DNA of 64,000 nt from the NCBI RefSeq assembly GCF_007830235.1, contig NZ_VLKI01000015.1, positions 54,615 through 118,614 of the forward strand, given 5' to 3'. A program made the translations under genes and the position numbers. The notes under the pieces were generated by a model. It was not told the DNA's origin and searched no databases. It was given only the letters and a program-made list of their open reading frames with translations. Origin of the DNA: Cytobacillus oceanisediminis. Lineage in GTDB: Bacteria > Bacillota > Bacilli > Bacillales > Cytobacillaceae. This document shows positions 14,875 to 22,012 of the stretch, piece by piece. Numbering within the stretch: the stretch's first letter is position 1; each line of letters begins with the position of its first letter.

Positions 14875-14915
14875 TAGACAAAACATTCGAATTCTTTAAT
14901 ATACGCCTTTACAAT
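14875..14915 (+). promoter_or_regulatory. Candidate promoter(s) of ftsZ
   Basis: TAGACA (14875-14880), 16-bp spacer, TAATAT (14897-14902); an alternative is TTCGAA (14886-14891), 18-bp spacer, TACAAT (14910-14915). Either would place the transcription start immediately before, or at, the terminator hairpin at 14919-14952. Confidence 0.45.
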
Positions 14916-14918
14916 AGA

Positions 14919-14952
14919 AGAGAGTAATCTTATTTAGGTTACTCTCTTTTTT
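14919..14952 (+). terminator. Terminator or attenuator in front of ftsZ
   Basis: Perfect 9-bp stem AGAGAGTAA (14919-14927) / TTACTCTCT (14939-14947), 11-nt loop, followed by a T-run. It lies downstream of the candidate ftsZ promoter and 44 bp before the ftsZ start, so it may be a backup atp terminator or a premature terminator in an ftsZ leader. Confidence 0.65.
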
Positions 14953-14995
14953 AAAGCTTTGTAAAATTTTAATTAGAAGAAAAGGAGGAGCCGCA

Positions 14996-16153
14996 ATGCT
15001 AGAGTTTGATACAAATATAGACCAATACGCTACGATAAAAGTCATCGGGGTCGGCGGCGGGGGAAATAACGCAGTTAACCGGATGATTGAACACGGGGTT
15101 GAGGGAGTAGAGTTTATCGCTGTAAATACAGATGGACAAGCTCTGAATCAATCAAAGGCAGAAGTGACAATGCAAATCGGAGCATCCTTAACAAGGGGCC
15201 TGGGAGCAGGGGCAAATCCTGAGGTAGGCAGAAAAGCGGCAGAGGAAAGCGAAAGCCAGCTGCGAGAAGTTTTAAAAGGTGCTGATATGGTATTCGTGAC
15301 AGCTGGAATGGGTGGCGGTACTGGAACTGGGGCAGCACCAGCGATCGCGCGCATCGCACGCGAAGTTGGTGCGTTAACGATTGGCGTGGTAACCCGCCCG
15401 TTCAAGTTTGAAGGACGCAAGCGTGCTCAAAATGCAGATGCCGGTATCGAAGCCATGAAAAAAGCGGTGGATACCTTAATTATTATTCCTAATGACCGTT
15501 TACTGGAAATTATCGATAAGAAAACACCTATGCTTGAAGCATTCATGGAAGCGGATAATGTTCTGCGCCAGGGCGTTCAAGGCATTTCCGATTTAATTGC
15601 TGTACCAGGTTTGATTAATCTCGACTTTGCTGATGTTAAAACAGTTATGTCCCATAAAGGAACTGCTTTAATGGGAATTGGAATCGCCACTGGTGAAGAC
15701 CGCGCAGCTGAAGCGGCCAGGAAGGCAATCTCCAGCCCGCTGCTTGAGACATCCATCAATGGTGCACGGGGTGTCATCATGAACATTACGGGTGGAGCCA
15801 ATATTAGCCTATATGAAGTACAGGAGGCTGCTGATATAGTCGCTTCTGCTTCAGATGAGGAAGTAAACATGATTTTTGGTTCGGTCATTAACGATTACTT
15901 AAAAGAAGAAATCATTGTTACGGTTATAGCGACCGGTTTTAATAATCAAGAAGACTCACCAGCTAAACCAAGTTCAAAACCATCTGCAGAGAAAGAGTTA
16001 GTTCATACATATCAGTATTCAGAGGAACAAAGTAACCAGCGCAGTGTGAGGGAACGTCGAGAGCCTGTTCAAGATTATGAGCAGCAGCCAGATCGTTCAG
16101 AAGACTCACTTGATACTCCAGCATTTTTACGAAATCGCAGAAAACGGTTTTAA
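14996..16153 (+). CDS. ftsZ: Cell division GTPase FtsZ, copy outside the dcw cluster
   Basis: Tubulin-like GTPase that polymerises into the division ring, 385 residues. All functional parts are present: [13 protein letters not shown] at the N-terminus, the tubulin signature GGGTGTG at residues 106-112, the T7 synergy loop NLDFADV, and the C-terminal partner-binding peptide [14 protein letters not shown] after a ~50-residue linker. ATG 14996 has AAAGGAGGAG upstream. Normally ftsZ follows ftsA in the division/cell-wall cluster; here it stands alone after atpC with its own promoter region and terminator. It may be a second ftsZ or the only, relocated one. No key residue is missing, so it should be functional. 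Confidence 0.93.
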   Translation: MLEFDTNIDQYATIKVIGVGGGGNNAVNRMIEHGVEGVEFIAVNTDGQALNQSKAEVTMQIGASLTRGLGAGANPEVGRKAAEESESQLREVLKGADMVFVTAGMGGGTGTGAAPAIARIAREVGALTIGVVTRPFKFEGRKRAQNADAGIEAMKKAVDTLIIIPNDRLLEIIDKKTPMLEAFMEADNVLRQGVQGISDLIAVPGLINLDFADVKTVMSHKGTALMGIGIATGEDRAAEAARKAISSPLLETSINGARGVIMNITGGANISLYEVQEAADIVASASDEEVNMIFGSVINDYLKEEIIVTVIATGFNNQEDSPAKPSSKPSAEKELVHTYQYSEEQSNQRSVRERREPVQDYEQQPDRSEDSLDTPAFLRNRRKRF

Positions 16154-16165
16154 TATATTTGAAGA

Positions 16166-16197
16166 GGCCGCCCAAGAGAGTAGGGCGGCCCTTTTTA
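16166..16197 (+). terminator. Terminator of ftsZ
   Basis: Perfect 8-bp GC stem GGCCGCCC (16166-16173) / GGGCGGCC (16183-16190) followed by CTTTTT. Confidence 0.88.
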
Positions 16198-16308
16198 AGT
16201 TTTTGGCGGTTTTCTGGGAAGCGGGATAAGAGCTGGTTGATATGTTGGTGGTTGGGTGGTTGATGAACAAAAAGGGGAGAAACCATTGATATATCAAGGT
16301 TCATTAAG

Positions 16309-16337
16309 AAAGGACAGGCATGCGCCTGTCCTTTTTT
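16309..16337 (-). terminator. Bidirectional terminator between ftsZ region and the 64-aa gene
   Basis: AAAGGACAGGC (16309-16319) / GCCTGTCCTTT (16323-16333), 11-bp perfect stem with a 3-4-nt loop and T-runs on both strands. It serves mainly the leftward gene ending at 16336. Confidence 0.85.
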
Positions 16338-16530
16338 AATGATGATGGCTATTTATTTCATTTAAAGTAACCTGATCCAGGTTTTTATGCACGTTGATTA
16401 ACTTTTTAAGAAGGCTCATAAATTTTTGTTTATCTTCAAACGGAGTCAGGTCGAGTTCTCTCTTTAACTCATTGCTTTTCTTAACAAGCTCTTCAATTTT
16501 TTGAATAACTGGGCAGTTGTTTTTAGTCAT
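16336..16530 (-). CDS. Small hypothetical protein, 64 aa
   Basis: Leftward gene for a 64-residue, Lys/Glu/Leu-rich and probably helical, coiled-coil protein (MTKNNCPVIQKIEELVKKSN...), ending in three histidines. There is no membrane segment or signal peptide. Support: a good AGGAGAA ribosome binding site at 16538-16544 on the complementary strand, and an excellent terminator immediately after the stop. The single cysteine at position 6 and the terminal histidines are notable but no metal site can be claimed. Family not recognised. Confidence 0.65.
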   Translation of the reverse strand: MTKNNCPVIQKIEELVKKSNELKRELDLTPFEDKQKFMSLLKKLINVHKNLDQVTLNEINSHHH

Positions 16531-16754
16531 ATGTATTCTCCTAATTTAAGCTCTTAGTTTAACTGTACCACGAAAATCAATTTCAAAGGAAACAGGCATG
16601 TTTCATTTATATTAAAAACTGACTGGCTATTTAACCAATTTAACTATTCTGTTAAAAATGTCGAATTTAGTTGAAACTAATGGAACAGAGTCATATATTA
16701 TCAACAAGTGCTTTTTAATAGACAAGGTGAAAAGGAAACCAGGGGGTGAAATCC

Positions 16755-16991
16755 TTGTCGACTGTTTTGTTTGGAACTGTAGAATACTATGAAAGAGAAT
16801 TAACATATTATCTTTCTAATATGAATATGAGCACTTCCATGAAGGAAGATGCAACAAAGAAGATATTGATTATGCTTGAAACGGAAATATTCAATGTGTT
16901 TTTGTTCGACGAAACAATACGGATAAAATGTTTTCATAACCTTTTAAAAGCGTTTGGCAAGATGTTAGAAAAGAGCCTCGTAACGTCTTAG
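16755..16991 (+). CDS. Small hypothetical protein, 78 aa
   Basis: Starts at TTG 16755 behind AGGGGGTGA (16741-16749) and reads MSTVLFGTVEYYERELTYYL... to 16991. It is soluble-looking and rich in aromatic residues and methionine, probably all-helical; no known motif was recognised. It is followed by its own terminator (17027-17056), so it is a single-gene unit. An in-frame GTG at 16746 lies within the ribosome binding site and is unlikely to be the start. Confidence 0.65.
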   Translation: MSTVLFGTVEYYERELTYYLSNMNMSTSMKEDATKKILIMLETEIFNVFLFDETIRIKCFHNLLKAFGKMLEKSLVTS

Positions 16992-17026
16992 TATAAATCC
17001 AATAATAGATTTAGTTTTAACTTAAC

Positions 17027-17056
17027 AAAGAGGCCACTGCTGAGAGGGGCCTCTTT
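17027..17056. terminator. Bidirectional terminator between convergent genes
   Basis: AAAGAGGCC (17027-17035) / GGCCTCTTT (17048-17056), perfect 9-bp stem. It serves the rightward 78-aa gene and the leftward LysM-3D gene. Confidence 0.8.
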
Positions 17057-17069
17057 CCTTATATAATAT

Positions 17070-17795
17070 TTAATTTAAAATTGTGATCTTAACATCTTTT
17101 CTTCCAAATTCCATAGCCGCTTCTGTTGTTGGGATAAATACGTCAATCTCATTTCCTTTAATTCCTCCGCCAATATCTTCAGCAGTAGCATAACCATAGC
17201 CTTCTACATACACTTTTGATCCTAGCGGAATGACATTTGGATCAACTGCAATTACTTTAGCATCTGGATTTTCTAATAAATTAACTCCTGTCTTGGTAAT
17301 TCCAATACATCCTTCACAGCTGGCCGTATAGGCAGTTGCTGTGACAGTAAGAGTTTTAGATTTTTCAGTGGCAGGCTTAGTAGTAGCAGCTGCTTTTACT
17401 ACTGTGTTTGAAGGTTCTGCAGCTTTTGCCTGCTTTGTTCCATTTCTATATATAATAAGCTCCAAGCCTGGTTTAATAAGATCGGATTTTAATTGATTCC
17501 ATGCTTTAAGGCTATTAACATTAACACCGTATGTGTGGGCGATATTCCAGAGAGTATCACCGGATTTCACTATGTAAAATTCTTCAGGCGAAACTTCAAG
17601 TTTATCATTTGGGTGAATAAGATCTGTTGATAAGCCATTCCAATTTTTAATATCTTGAACAGAAACTTCATGTTTTTGTGCTATAGACCAAAGAGTATCT
17701 CCCTTATTTACAACTACTTCTTCTGCTTGTACACTGGCACCTGCTGCACTCCAGATGGTTATTGCCGCTAGCATATAATACAAATACTTTTTCAT
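17070..17795 (-). CDS. yocH: Secreted LysM-3D domain cell-wall protein, YocH-like
   Basis: Exported cell-wall-binding protein of 241 residues: signal peptide (1-~24, ending SVQA), LysM domains at ~27-70 (NKGDTLWSIAQKH) and ~72-116 (KSGDTLWNIAHTY), a Thr/Ala/Lys linker, and a C-terminal 3D domain (~150-240) with AYTASCEGCIGITKTG, AVDPNVIPLGS and the terminal DVFIPTTEAAMEFG. 3D domains belong to the double-psi beta-barrel lytic transglycosylase group and are named for three conserved aspartates, visible here. Domain order and size match B. subtilis YocH. The ribosome binding site on the complementary strand is AGGAGGTT. In B. subtilis yocH is WalR-controlled; no convincing WalR box was found here. 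Confidence 0.85.
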   Translation of the reverse strand: MKKYLYYMLAAITIWSAAGASVQAEEVVVNKGDTLWSIAQKHEVSVQDIKNWNGLSTDLIHPNDKLEVSPEEFYIVKSGDTLWNIAHTYGVNVNSLKAWNQLKSDLIKPGLELIIYRNGTKQAKAAEPSNTVVKAAATTKPATEKSKTLTVTATAYTASCEGCIGITKTGVNLLENPDAKVIAVDPNVIPLGSKVYVEGYGYATAEDIGGGIKGNEIDVFIPTTEAAMEFGRKDVKITILN

Positions 17796-18142
17796 CGAAT
17801 AACCTCCTAATAGCTTGTTTTACGGTTTCTATGCTAACACAGAAGATTCTGAGAAAAAGAACAGGGAAGTTATAATTAAATTACGGACATTTCAGTAAGA
17901 TAACGAGAAAATGTCTAATTAAACGAATATTCAGAATATATGATCACAATAGATTATGTATTTTACAATAATAGTCATAACTGGACCTTATAATGGAGGA
18001 AATGGATAATATTTAAAACTATACGTTATTTTTAGGGATTTATTGGAAGGCTAGATTTCTATAAGATAACGAAAAGATCATTATTCAGACTTTTAAGCTT
18101 GATAGGGATTTGCTAATGAAGATAAAAAACAGATATTTTTTA

Positions 18143-18156
18143 AGAAAGCGTTTACA
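18143..18156 (+). promoter_or_regulatory. cre-like CcpA site
   Basis: AGAAAGCGTTTACA matches the catabolite-responsive element consensus TGAAARCGYTWWCA except for the first base or two. It ends exactly on the -35 box of the promoter at 18151-18179, so CcpA binding should block that promoter when preferred sugars are present. Site by pattern, not by experiment. Confidence 0.6.
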
Positions 18157-18179
18157 AAATAAGGGTAAAGTGATATAAT
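18151..18179 (+). promoter_or_regulatory. SigA promoter upstream of the 75-aa gene and adhE
   Basis: TTTACA (18151-18156), 17-bp spacer, consensus TATAAT (18174-18179). Confidence 0.75.
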
Positions 18180-18271
18180 ATAAAATTTCATAAAATGTTC
18201 AATGATTCACAAACGATTGTTATTTATCCATGATATTCTTAAATCAGGTAATACAAAAAGGAGTGATAGTC

Positions 18272-18499
18272 ATGATGAGTTGCGAATGGAGAACTTTTTC
18301 AACTGATGCAGAAACATATACACAAGCTGCTTTTGAAGAAATGATTGGGGATGAGTTTGAAGCAATGATGTTTAAAGGGAATGATGAGTTTCCCGCATAT
18401 ATATGGACTGTCAATTATGTGATTATCGTGAAGAGAAGCGCAAAAATGATCACGGACATTTCTTTTGAAAGAATCCCCCGTAATCCAGTTTGTGAGTAG
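18272..18499 (+). CDS. Hypothetical 75-aa protein upstream of adhE
   Basis: Starts at ATG 18272 behind AAAAAGGAGTG and reads MMSCEWRTFSTDAETYTQ... to 18499. The protein is small, acidic in the middle (EEMIGDEFEAMM), contains the aromatic stretch PAYIWTVNYVIIVKR, and has no signal peptide. It lies between the cre-overlapped promoter and the Rex-controlled adhE promoter with no terminator in between, so it can be cotranscribed with adhE. Family not recognised and no function claimed. Confidence 0.6.
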   Translation: MMSCEWRTFSTDAETYTQAAFEEMIGDEFEAMMFKGNDEFPAYIWTVNYVIIVKRSAKMITDISFERIPRNPVCE

Positions 18500-18503
18500 A
18501 CAG

Positions 18504-18532
18504 TTGTTAGGTAAAATTTTTTTAAGTACATT
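18504..18532 (+). promoter_or_regulatory. adhE-proximal promoter
   Basis: TTGTTA (18504-18509), 17-bp spacer, TACATT (18527-18532). The -10 box abuts the Rex operator. Confidence 0.6.
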
Positions 18533-18549
18533 TGTGAAAAATTTCACAA
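18532..18549 (+). promoter_or_regulatory. Rex operator
   Basis: TTGTGAAAAATTTCACAA is a perfect 18-bp palindrome identical in form to the Rex consensus TTGTGAAATWWTTTCACAA-type sites of Gram-positive bacteria. Rex is an NADH-sensing repressor; release at high NADH/NAD+ would switch on adhE. It lies 19 bp before the adhE ATG, at the expected start-site position. Confidence 0.88.
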
Positions 18550-18568
18550 TATATAAGGAGTGGCTATA

Positions 18569-21172
18569 ATGGCGGTTGAAGAAAAAGTGTTAAGTGAGAA
18601 TGCGGCAGTTGCAAAAATGATTGATTCTCTTGTAAAAAAAGGGCAGGAAGCATTGAAAGAATTTGATGCATTTGACCAGGCGGTCATCGATATGATTGTA
18701 AGAGAAATGGCTCTAGCAGGACTCGATCAGCATATGGAGCTAGCTAAACTGGCAGTAGAGGAAACAAAGCGCGGAGTTTATGAAGATAAAATGATTAAGA
18801 ACATGTTCGCGACTGAATATGTCTACCACAATATCAAATATGATAAAACGGTTGGAATCATTGAAGAAAATGATAATGAAGGCATTTGCCATATTGCTGA
18901 GCCTGTCGGAGTTATAGCTGGAGTTACGCCGGTTACAAATCCAACTTCTACTACCATGTTTAAAGCACTTATCTCGATTAAAACAAGAAATCCGATCATT
19001 TTTGCTTTCCATCCGTCTGCGCAAAAATGCAGCAGTGAGGCAGCAAGAGTACTGCGTGATGCCGCTATTTTAGCTGGAGCACCTGAAAACTGCATTCAAT
19101 GGATTGAGACACCTTCCCTTGAAGCAACAAGACAGTTGATGAATCACCCAGGAATTTCACTCATCCTGGCAACAGGCGGTGCTGGTATGGTGAAGGCGGC
19201 TTATAGCTCAGGCAAGCCTGCAATTGGGGTTGGACCTGGAAATGTACCTTGCTATATCGAAAAGTCCGCCAATATTAAACGTTCCGTTAATGACCTGATA
19301 TTATCCAAGACCTTTGATAACGGAATGATTTGTGCATCAGAACAAGCCGTCATCATAGATAAAGAAATTTATGCGGAAACAAAGAGTGAATTAATCGCAA
19401 ACGGCTGTTACTTTTTAAACGAACAAGAAAAGCAGAAGGTTGAAAAACTGGTGATCAATGAAAAATCCTGTGCAGTTAATGCAGATATTGTCGGGATGCC
19501 TGCGTATAAAATTGCCCAAATGGCAGGAGTAACGGTACCAGAAGATATAAAGATTTTAATTGCGGAACTAAAGGGAGTAGGCCCACAATACCCGCTTTCC
19601 CGAGAAAAGTTAAGCCCAGTGCTGGCTTGTTTTAAGGCAGACAATTTAGAAGAAGGTTTAAAGAGAGCGGAAGAGATGCTTGAATTCGGAGGCCTGGGTC
19701 ACTCAGCAGTTCTTCACTCAACAGATGAAAGGGTTATGCAGGCGTTTGGCACTAGGATGAAAGCAGGCCGTATTATTGTGAATGCACCATCTTCTCAAGG
19801 AGCAATCGGCGATATCTATAATGCTTATATGCCGTCATTGACACTCGGATGCGGTACGTACGGCGGAAACTCTGTATCTACCAATGTGGGGGCCATACAC
19901 CTGGTGAATATTAAAAAAATGGCGAGAAGGAACGTGAATATGCAATGGTTTAAGGTTCCGCCTAAGATTTATTTTGAAAAAAATTCAACTCAATATTTAA
20001 CGAAAATGCCGAATATCTCTAAGGCTCTTATTGTGACTGACCCAGGAATGGTAAAACTTGGGTATGTTGATAAAGTTTTATACTACTTAAGAAAGCGTCC
20101 GGACTATGTTCATTGCGAGATCTTCTCTGAGGTAGAGCCGGATCCATCTATTGAAACGGTTATGAAGGGTGCTAAAATGATGGCAAGCTTCCAGCCGGAT
20201 GTGATTATTGCGCTTGGCGGCGGGTCTGCGATGGATGCAGCAAAAGGAATGTGGCTGTTCTATGAGCATCCCGGGACTGAATTCCATGGCCTGAAGCAGA
20301 AGTTTTTAGACATCAGAAAAAGGATTGTAAAATATCCCAAGGTGGGAGAAAGAGCGCAATTTGTTGCGATACCGACAACCTCTGGAACAGGGTCTGAAGT
20401 AACATCGTTCTCTGTCATTACCGATAAAGAGGCAAACATTAAATATCCGCTTGCAGATTATGAGCTAACCCCGGATGTAGCGATTATCGATCCGCAATTT
20501 GTCATGACAGTGCCGAAGGATATAACGGCAGACACAGGCATGGATGTCCTGACACATGCCATTGAAGCTTATGTTTCAGTAATGGCAAATGATTACACGG
20601 ATGGTTTGGCGATCAAAGCCATACAGTTAGTGTTTGAGTATTTGCCAAGGGCTTACCGAAATGGCAAGGATGAATTAGCCCGTGAAAAAGTGCATAATGC
20701 CTCCACTATTGCAGGAATGGCGTTTGCCAATGCATTCCTTGGCATTAATCACAGCCTTGCGCATAAACTTGGTGCGGAGTTCCATATTGCCCATGGACGT
20801 GCCAATACAATTTTAATGCCGCATGTCATTCGTTATAATGCGGAGAAACCTAAGAAGTTTACTGCATTCCCAAAATATGAAAGCTTTATTGCAGACCAGC
20901 GTTATACTGAAATTGCAAGAATGCTGGGATTGCCGGCAAGAACCACTGAAGAAGGAGTAGAGAGCTTAATCAAGGCGGTTATTAAACTGGCAAAAGAATT
21001 GGACATTCCGATGAGCATTGAATCAAACGGTGTTAAAAAAGAAGAATTTGCAAGCAGAGTGGACTTCCTTGCAGAGAGAGCATTTGAAGATCAATGTACA
21101 ACTGCTAATCCAAAACTTCCATTAGTGGCAGAACTTGCTGAAATTTATCGGAAGGCATTTAAAGGCGTTTGA
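18569..21172 (+). CDS. adhE: Bifunctional acetaldehyde-CoA/alcohol dehydrogenase
   Basis: Fermentative enzyme reducing acetyl-CoA to acetaldehyde and on to ethanol with two NADH; in other bacteria it forms spirosomes. The 867-residue protein has an N-terminal aldehyde dehydrogenase domain (~1-440) with catalytic Cys255 in NGMICASEQAVI, then an iron-dependent alcohol dehydrogenase domain (~455-867) with GGGSAMDAAK at 550-559 and the metal-site region GINHSLAHKLGAEFHIAHGRAN. ATG 18569 lies 8 bases after AAGGAG; a GTG at 18560 falls inside that site. Control by Rex and probably CcpA is readable upstream. Terminated at 21180-21206. Confidence 0.97.
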   Translation: MAVEEKVLSENAAVAKMIDSLVKKGQEALKEFDAFDQAVIDMIVREMALAGLDQHMELAKLAVEETKRGVYEDKMIKNMFATEYVYHNIKYDKTVGIIEENDNEGICHIAEPVGVIAGVTPVTNPTSTTMFKALISIKTRNPIIFAFHPSAQKCSSEAARVLRDAAILAGAPENCIQWIETPSLEATRQLMNHPGISLILATGGAGMVKAAYSSGKPAIGVGPGNVPCYIEKSANIKRSVNDLILSKTFDNGMICASEQAVIIDKEIYAETKSELIANGCYFLNEQEKQKVEKLVINEKSCAVNADIVGMPAYKIAQMAGVTVPEDIKILIAELKGVGPQYPLSREKLSPVLACFKADNLEEGLKRAEEMLEFGGLGHSAVLHSTDERVMQAFGTRMKAGRIIVNAPSSQGAIGDIYNAYMPSLTLGCGTYGGNSVSTNVGAIHLVNIKKMARRNVNMQWFKVPPKIYFEKNSTQYLTKMPNISKALIVTDPGMVKLGYVDKVLYYLRKRPDYVHCEIFSEVEPDPSIETVMKGAKMMASFQPDVIIALGGGSAMDAAKGMWLFYEHPGTEFHGLKQKFLDIRKRIVKYPKVGERAQFVAIPTTSGTGSEVTSFSVITDKEANIKYPLADYELTPDVAIIDPQFVMTVPKDITADTGMDVLTHAIEAYVSVMANDYTDGLAIKAIQLVFEYLPRAYRNGKDELAREKVHNASTIAGMAFANAFLGINHSLAHKLGAEFHIAHGRANTILMPHVIRYNAEKPKKFTAFPKYESFIADQRYTEIARMLGLPARTTEEGVESLIKAVIKLAKELDIPMSIESNGVKKEEFASRVDFLAERAFEDQCTTANPKLPLVAELAEIYRKAFKGV

Positions 21173-21179
21173 TTTTTGG

Positions 21180-21206
21180 CAGCCCCTTGGTTGGGGCTGT
21201 TTTTTT
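21180..21206 (+). terminator. Terminator of adhE
   Basis: CAGCCCC (21180-21186) / GGGGCTG (21193-21199), 6-nt loop, TTTTTTT. Confidence 0.88.
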
Positions 21207-21646
21207 ACTGGTGACCTGCTAGTGTATGGAATCCGAAGAAACCGCTTTGCGTCGGAGAGTGGTGCATATATTGTAAAAGTTGTACGTATTTTGGGGAAAG
21301 TTGTTCATAAAAATGAAAAAAGTAAGGCGAAAAATCGGGGGAGCGGTTCATAAATTTTGAAAATGGCATCTAAAGGGACCGGTTGTGGAGATTTAGTGGG
21401 TAATGGGGTTTTGATCATAAGCAAATGAAATTTTTCTAGCATGTTTGTGTTTTTATGTTACATATTTCAGGATTTATCTAGCAGGTTTTTGAATTTATCT
21501 AGCATGATTCATAATTTATCTAACATTTGGATTTAATTTTTGTGAAATACTCCGTCCTTCGGAAATTGGGGATTAATATTTATTGGAGAGTTGAGGAAGT
21601 ATAAGGAAGTTAGCAGTGATAAATGGTTATGAAGGGATGAAGTTGT
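21207..21646. other. Non-coding region between adhE and the 73-aa gene
   Basis: No gene supported. It contains the 21-bp-period array at 21431-21528, described separately; elsewhere only AT-rich sequence. Confidence 0.6.
21431..21528. repeat. Tandem array A, five units, exact 21-bp period
   Basis: Cores CTAGC/GTTAC/CTAGC/CTAGC/CTAAC start at 21436, 21457, 21478, 21499 and 21520, so the spacing is exactly 21 bp each time. The unit is near TTTATCTAGCATG with variable bases between cores. It is the reverse complement of the unit of array B at 38398-38493. Confidence 0.85.
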
Positions 21647-21868
21647 GTGAAGAATTTTCGTTTTTTACTAAGTGATCAGTTTCAGGCTAATGAGATAGCG
21701 GAGGATTTACAGGTTCAGCTGGAGATTAATCGTTTTAATCATGTGAAGGTTACAACGGTTGAGCAGAGAAATGAGGTTCTTGTTCAGGTGCCTGATGCGA
21801 ATGGATCGCTGGAAGAAGCCGTGGAGAGTTTTATGAGGAATTATCAGGATGGGGAGGTTTTGGAGTAG
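21647..21868 (+). CDS. Small hypothetical protein, 73 aa
   Basis: GTG start at 21647 behind GAAGGGATG (about 21631-21639). The 73-residue product MKNFRFLLSDQFQANEIAED... is mixed alpha/beta in appearance, ends in an acidic tail (NYQDGEVLE), and has no membrane segment. The regular alternation (VQLEINRFNHVKVTTVEQRNEVLVQV) suggests beta strands. A strong bidirectional terminator lies downstream. Family not recognised. Confidence 0.55.
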   Translation: MKNFRFLLSDQFQANEIAEDLQVQLEINRFNHVKVTTVEQRNEVLVQVPDANGSLEEAVESFMRNYQDGEVLE

Positions 21869-21960
21869 AGGGGAGTGTAAATGAGTGCGGTAGTTTGAGT
21901 TAAGGCGGAAGGGCGTTACCTTAGGTACCTGCGTTCAAAGGCAAATACCTTTAGAAGCAA

Positions 21961-21996
21961 AAAAGGAGAGCGGCTAAGTTAGTCGCTCTCCTTTTT
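21961..21996. terminator. Bidirectional terminator between convergent genes
   Basis: A 15-bp stem with one G-U pair, AAAAGGAGAGCGGCT (21961-21975) / AGTCGCTCTCCTTTT (21981-21995), U-runs on both strands. It serves the 73-aa gene and the leftward subtilase. Confidence 0.88.
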
Positions 21997-22012
21997 CTAT
22001 AGCTGTATCAAA

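Larger units (their letters stand above)
17796..18271. other. AT-rich divergent intergenic region
   Basis: No gene seen up to the ribosome binding site at 18258-18264. It holds the upstream region of the leftward LysM-3D gene and, at its right end, the cre-like site and SigA promoter reading into the 75-aa gene and adhE. The rest is AT-rich sequence with no repeat noticed. Confidence 0.6.

Noticed and set aside
17796..17960. WalR box upstream of the LysM-3D gene
   Set aside because: Looked for TGTWAH-N5-TGTWAH on the relevant strand; only partial half-sites, so not called.
21431..21528. CRISPR-like array
   Set aside because: The period is only 21 bp with a ~12-bp core and ~9 variable bases; CRISPR repeats and spacers are each longer, and no cas gene is in the window.
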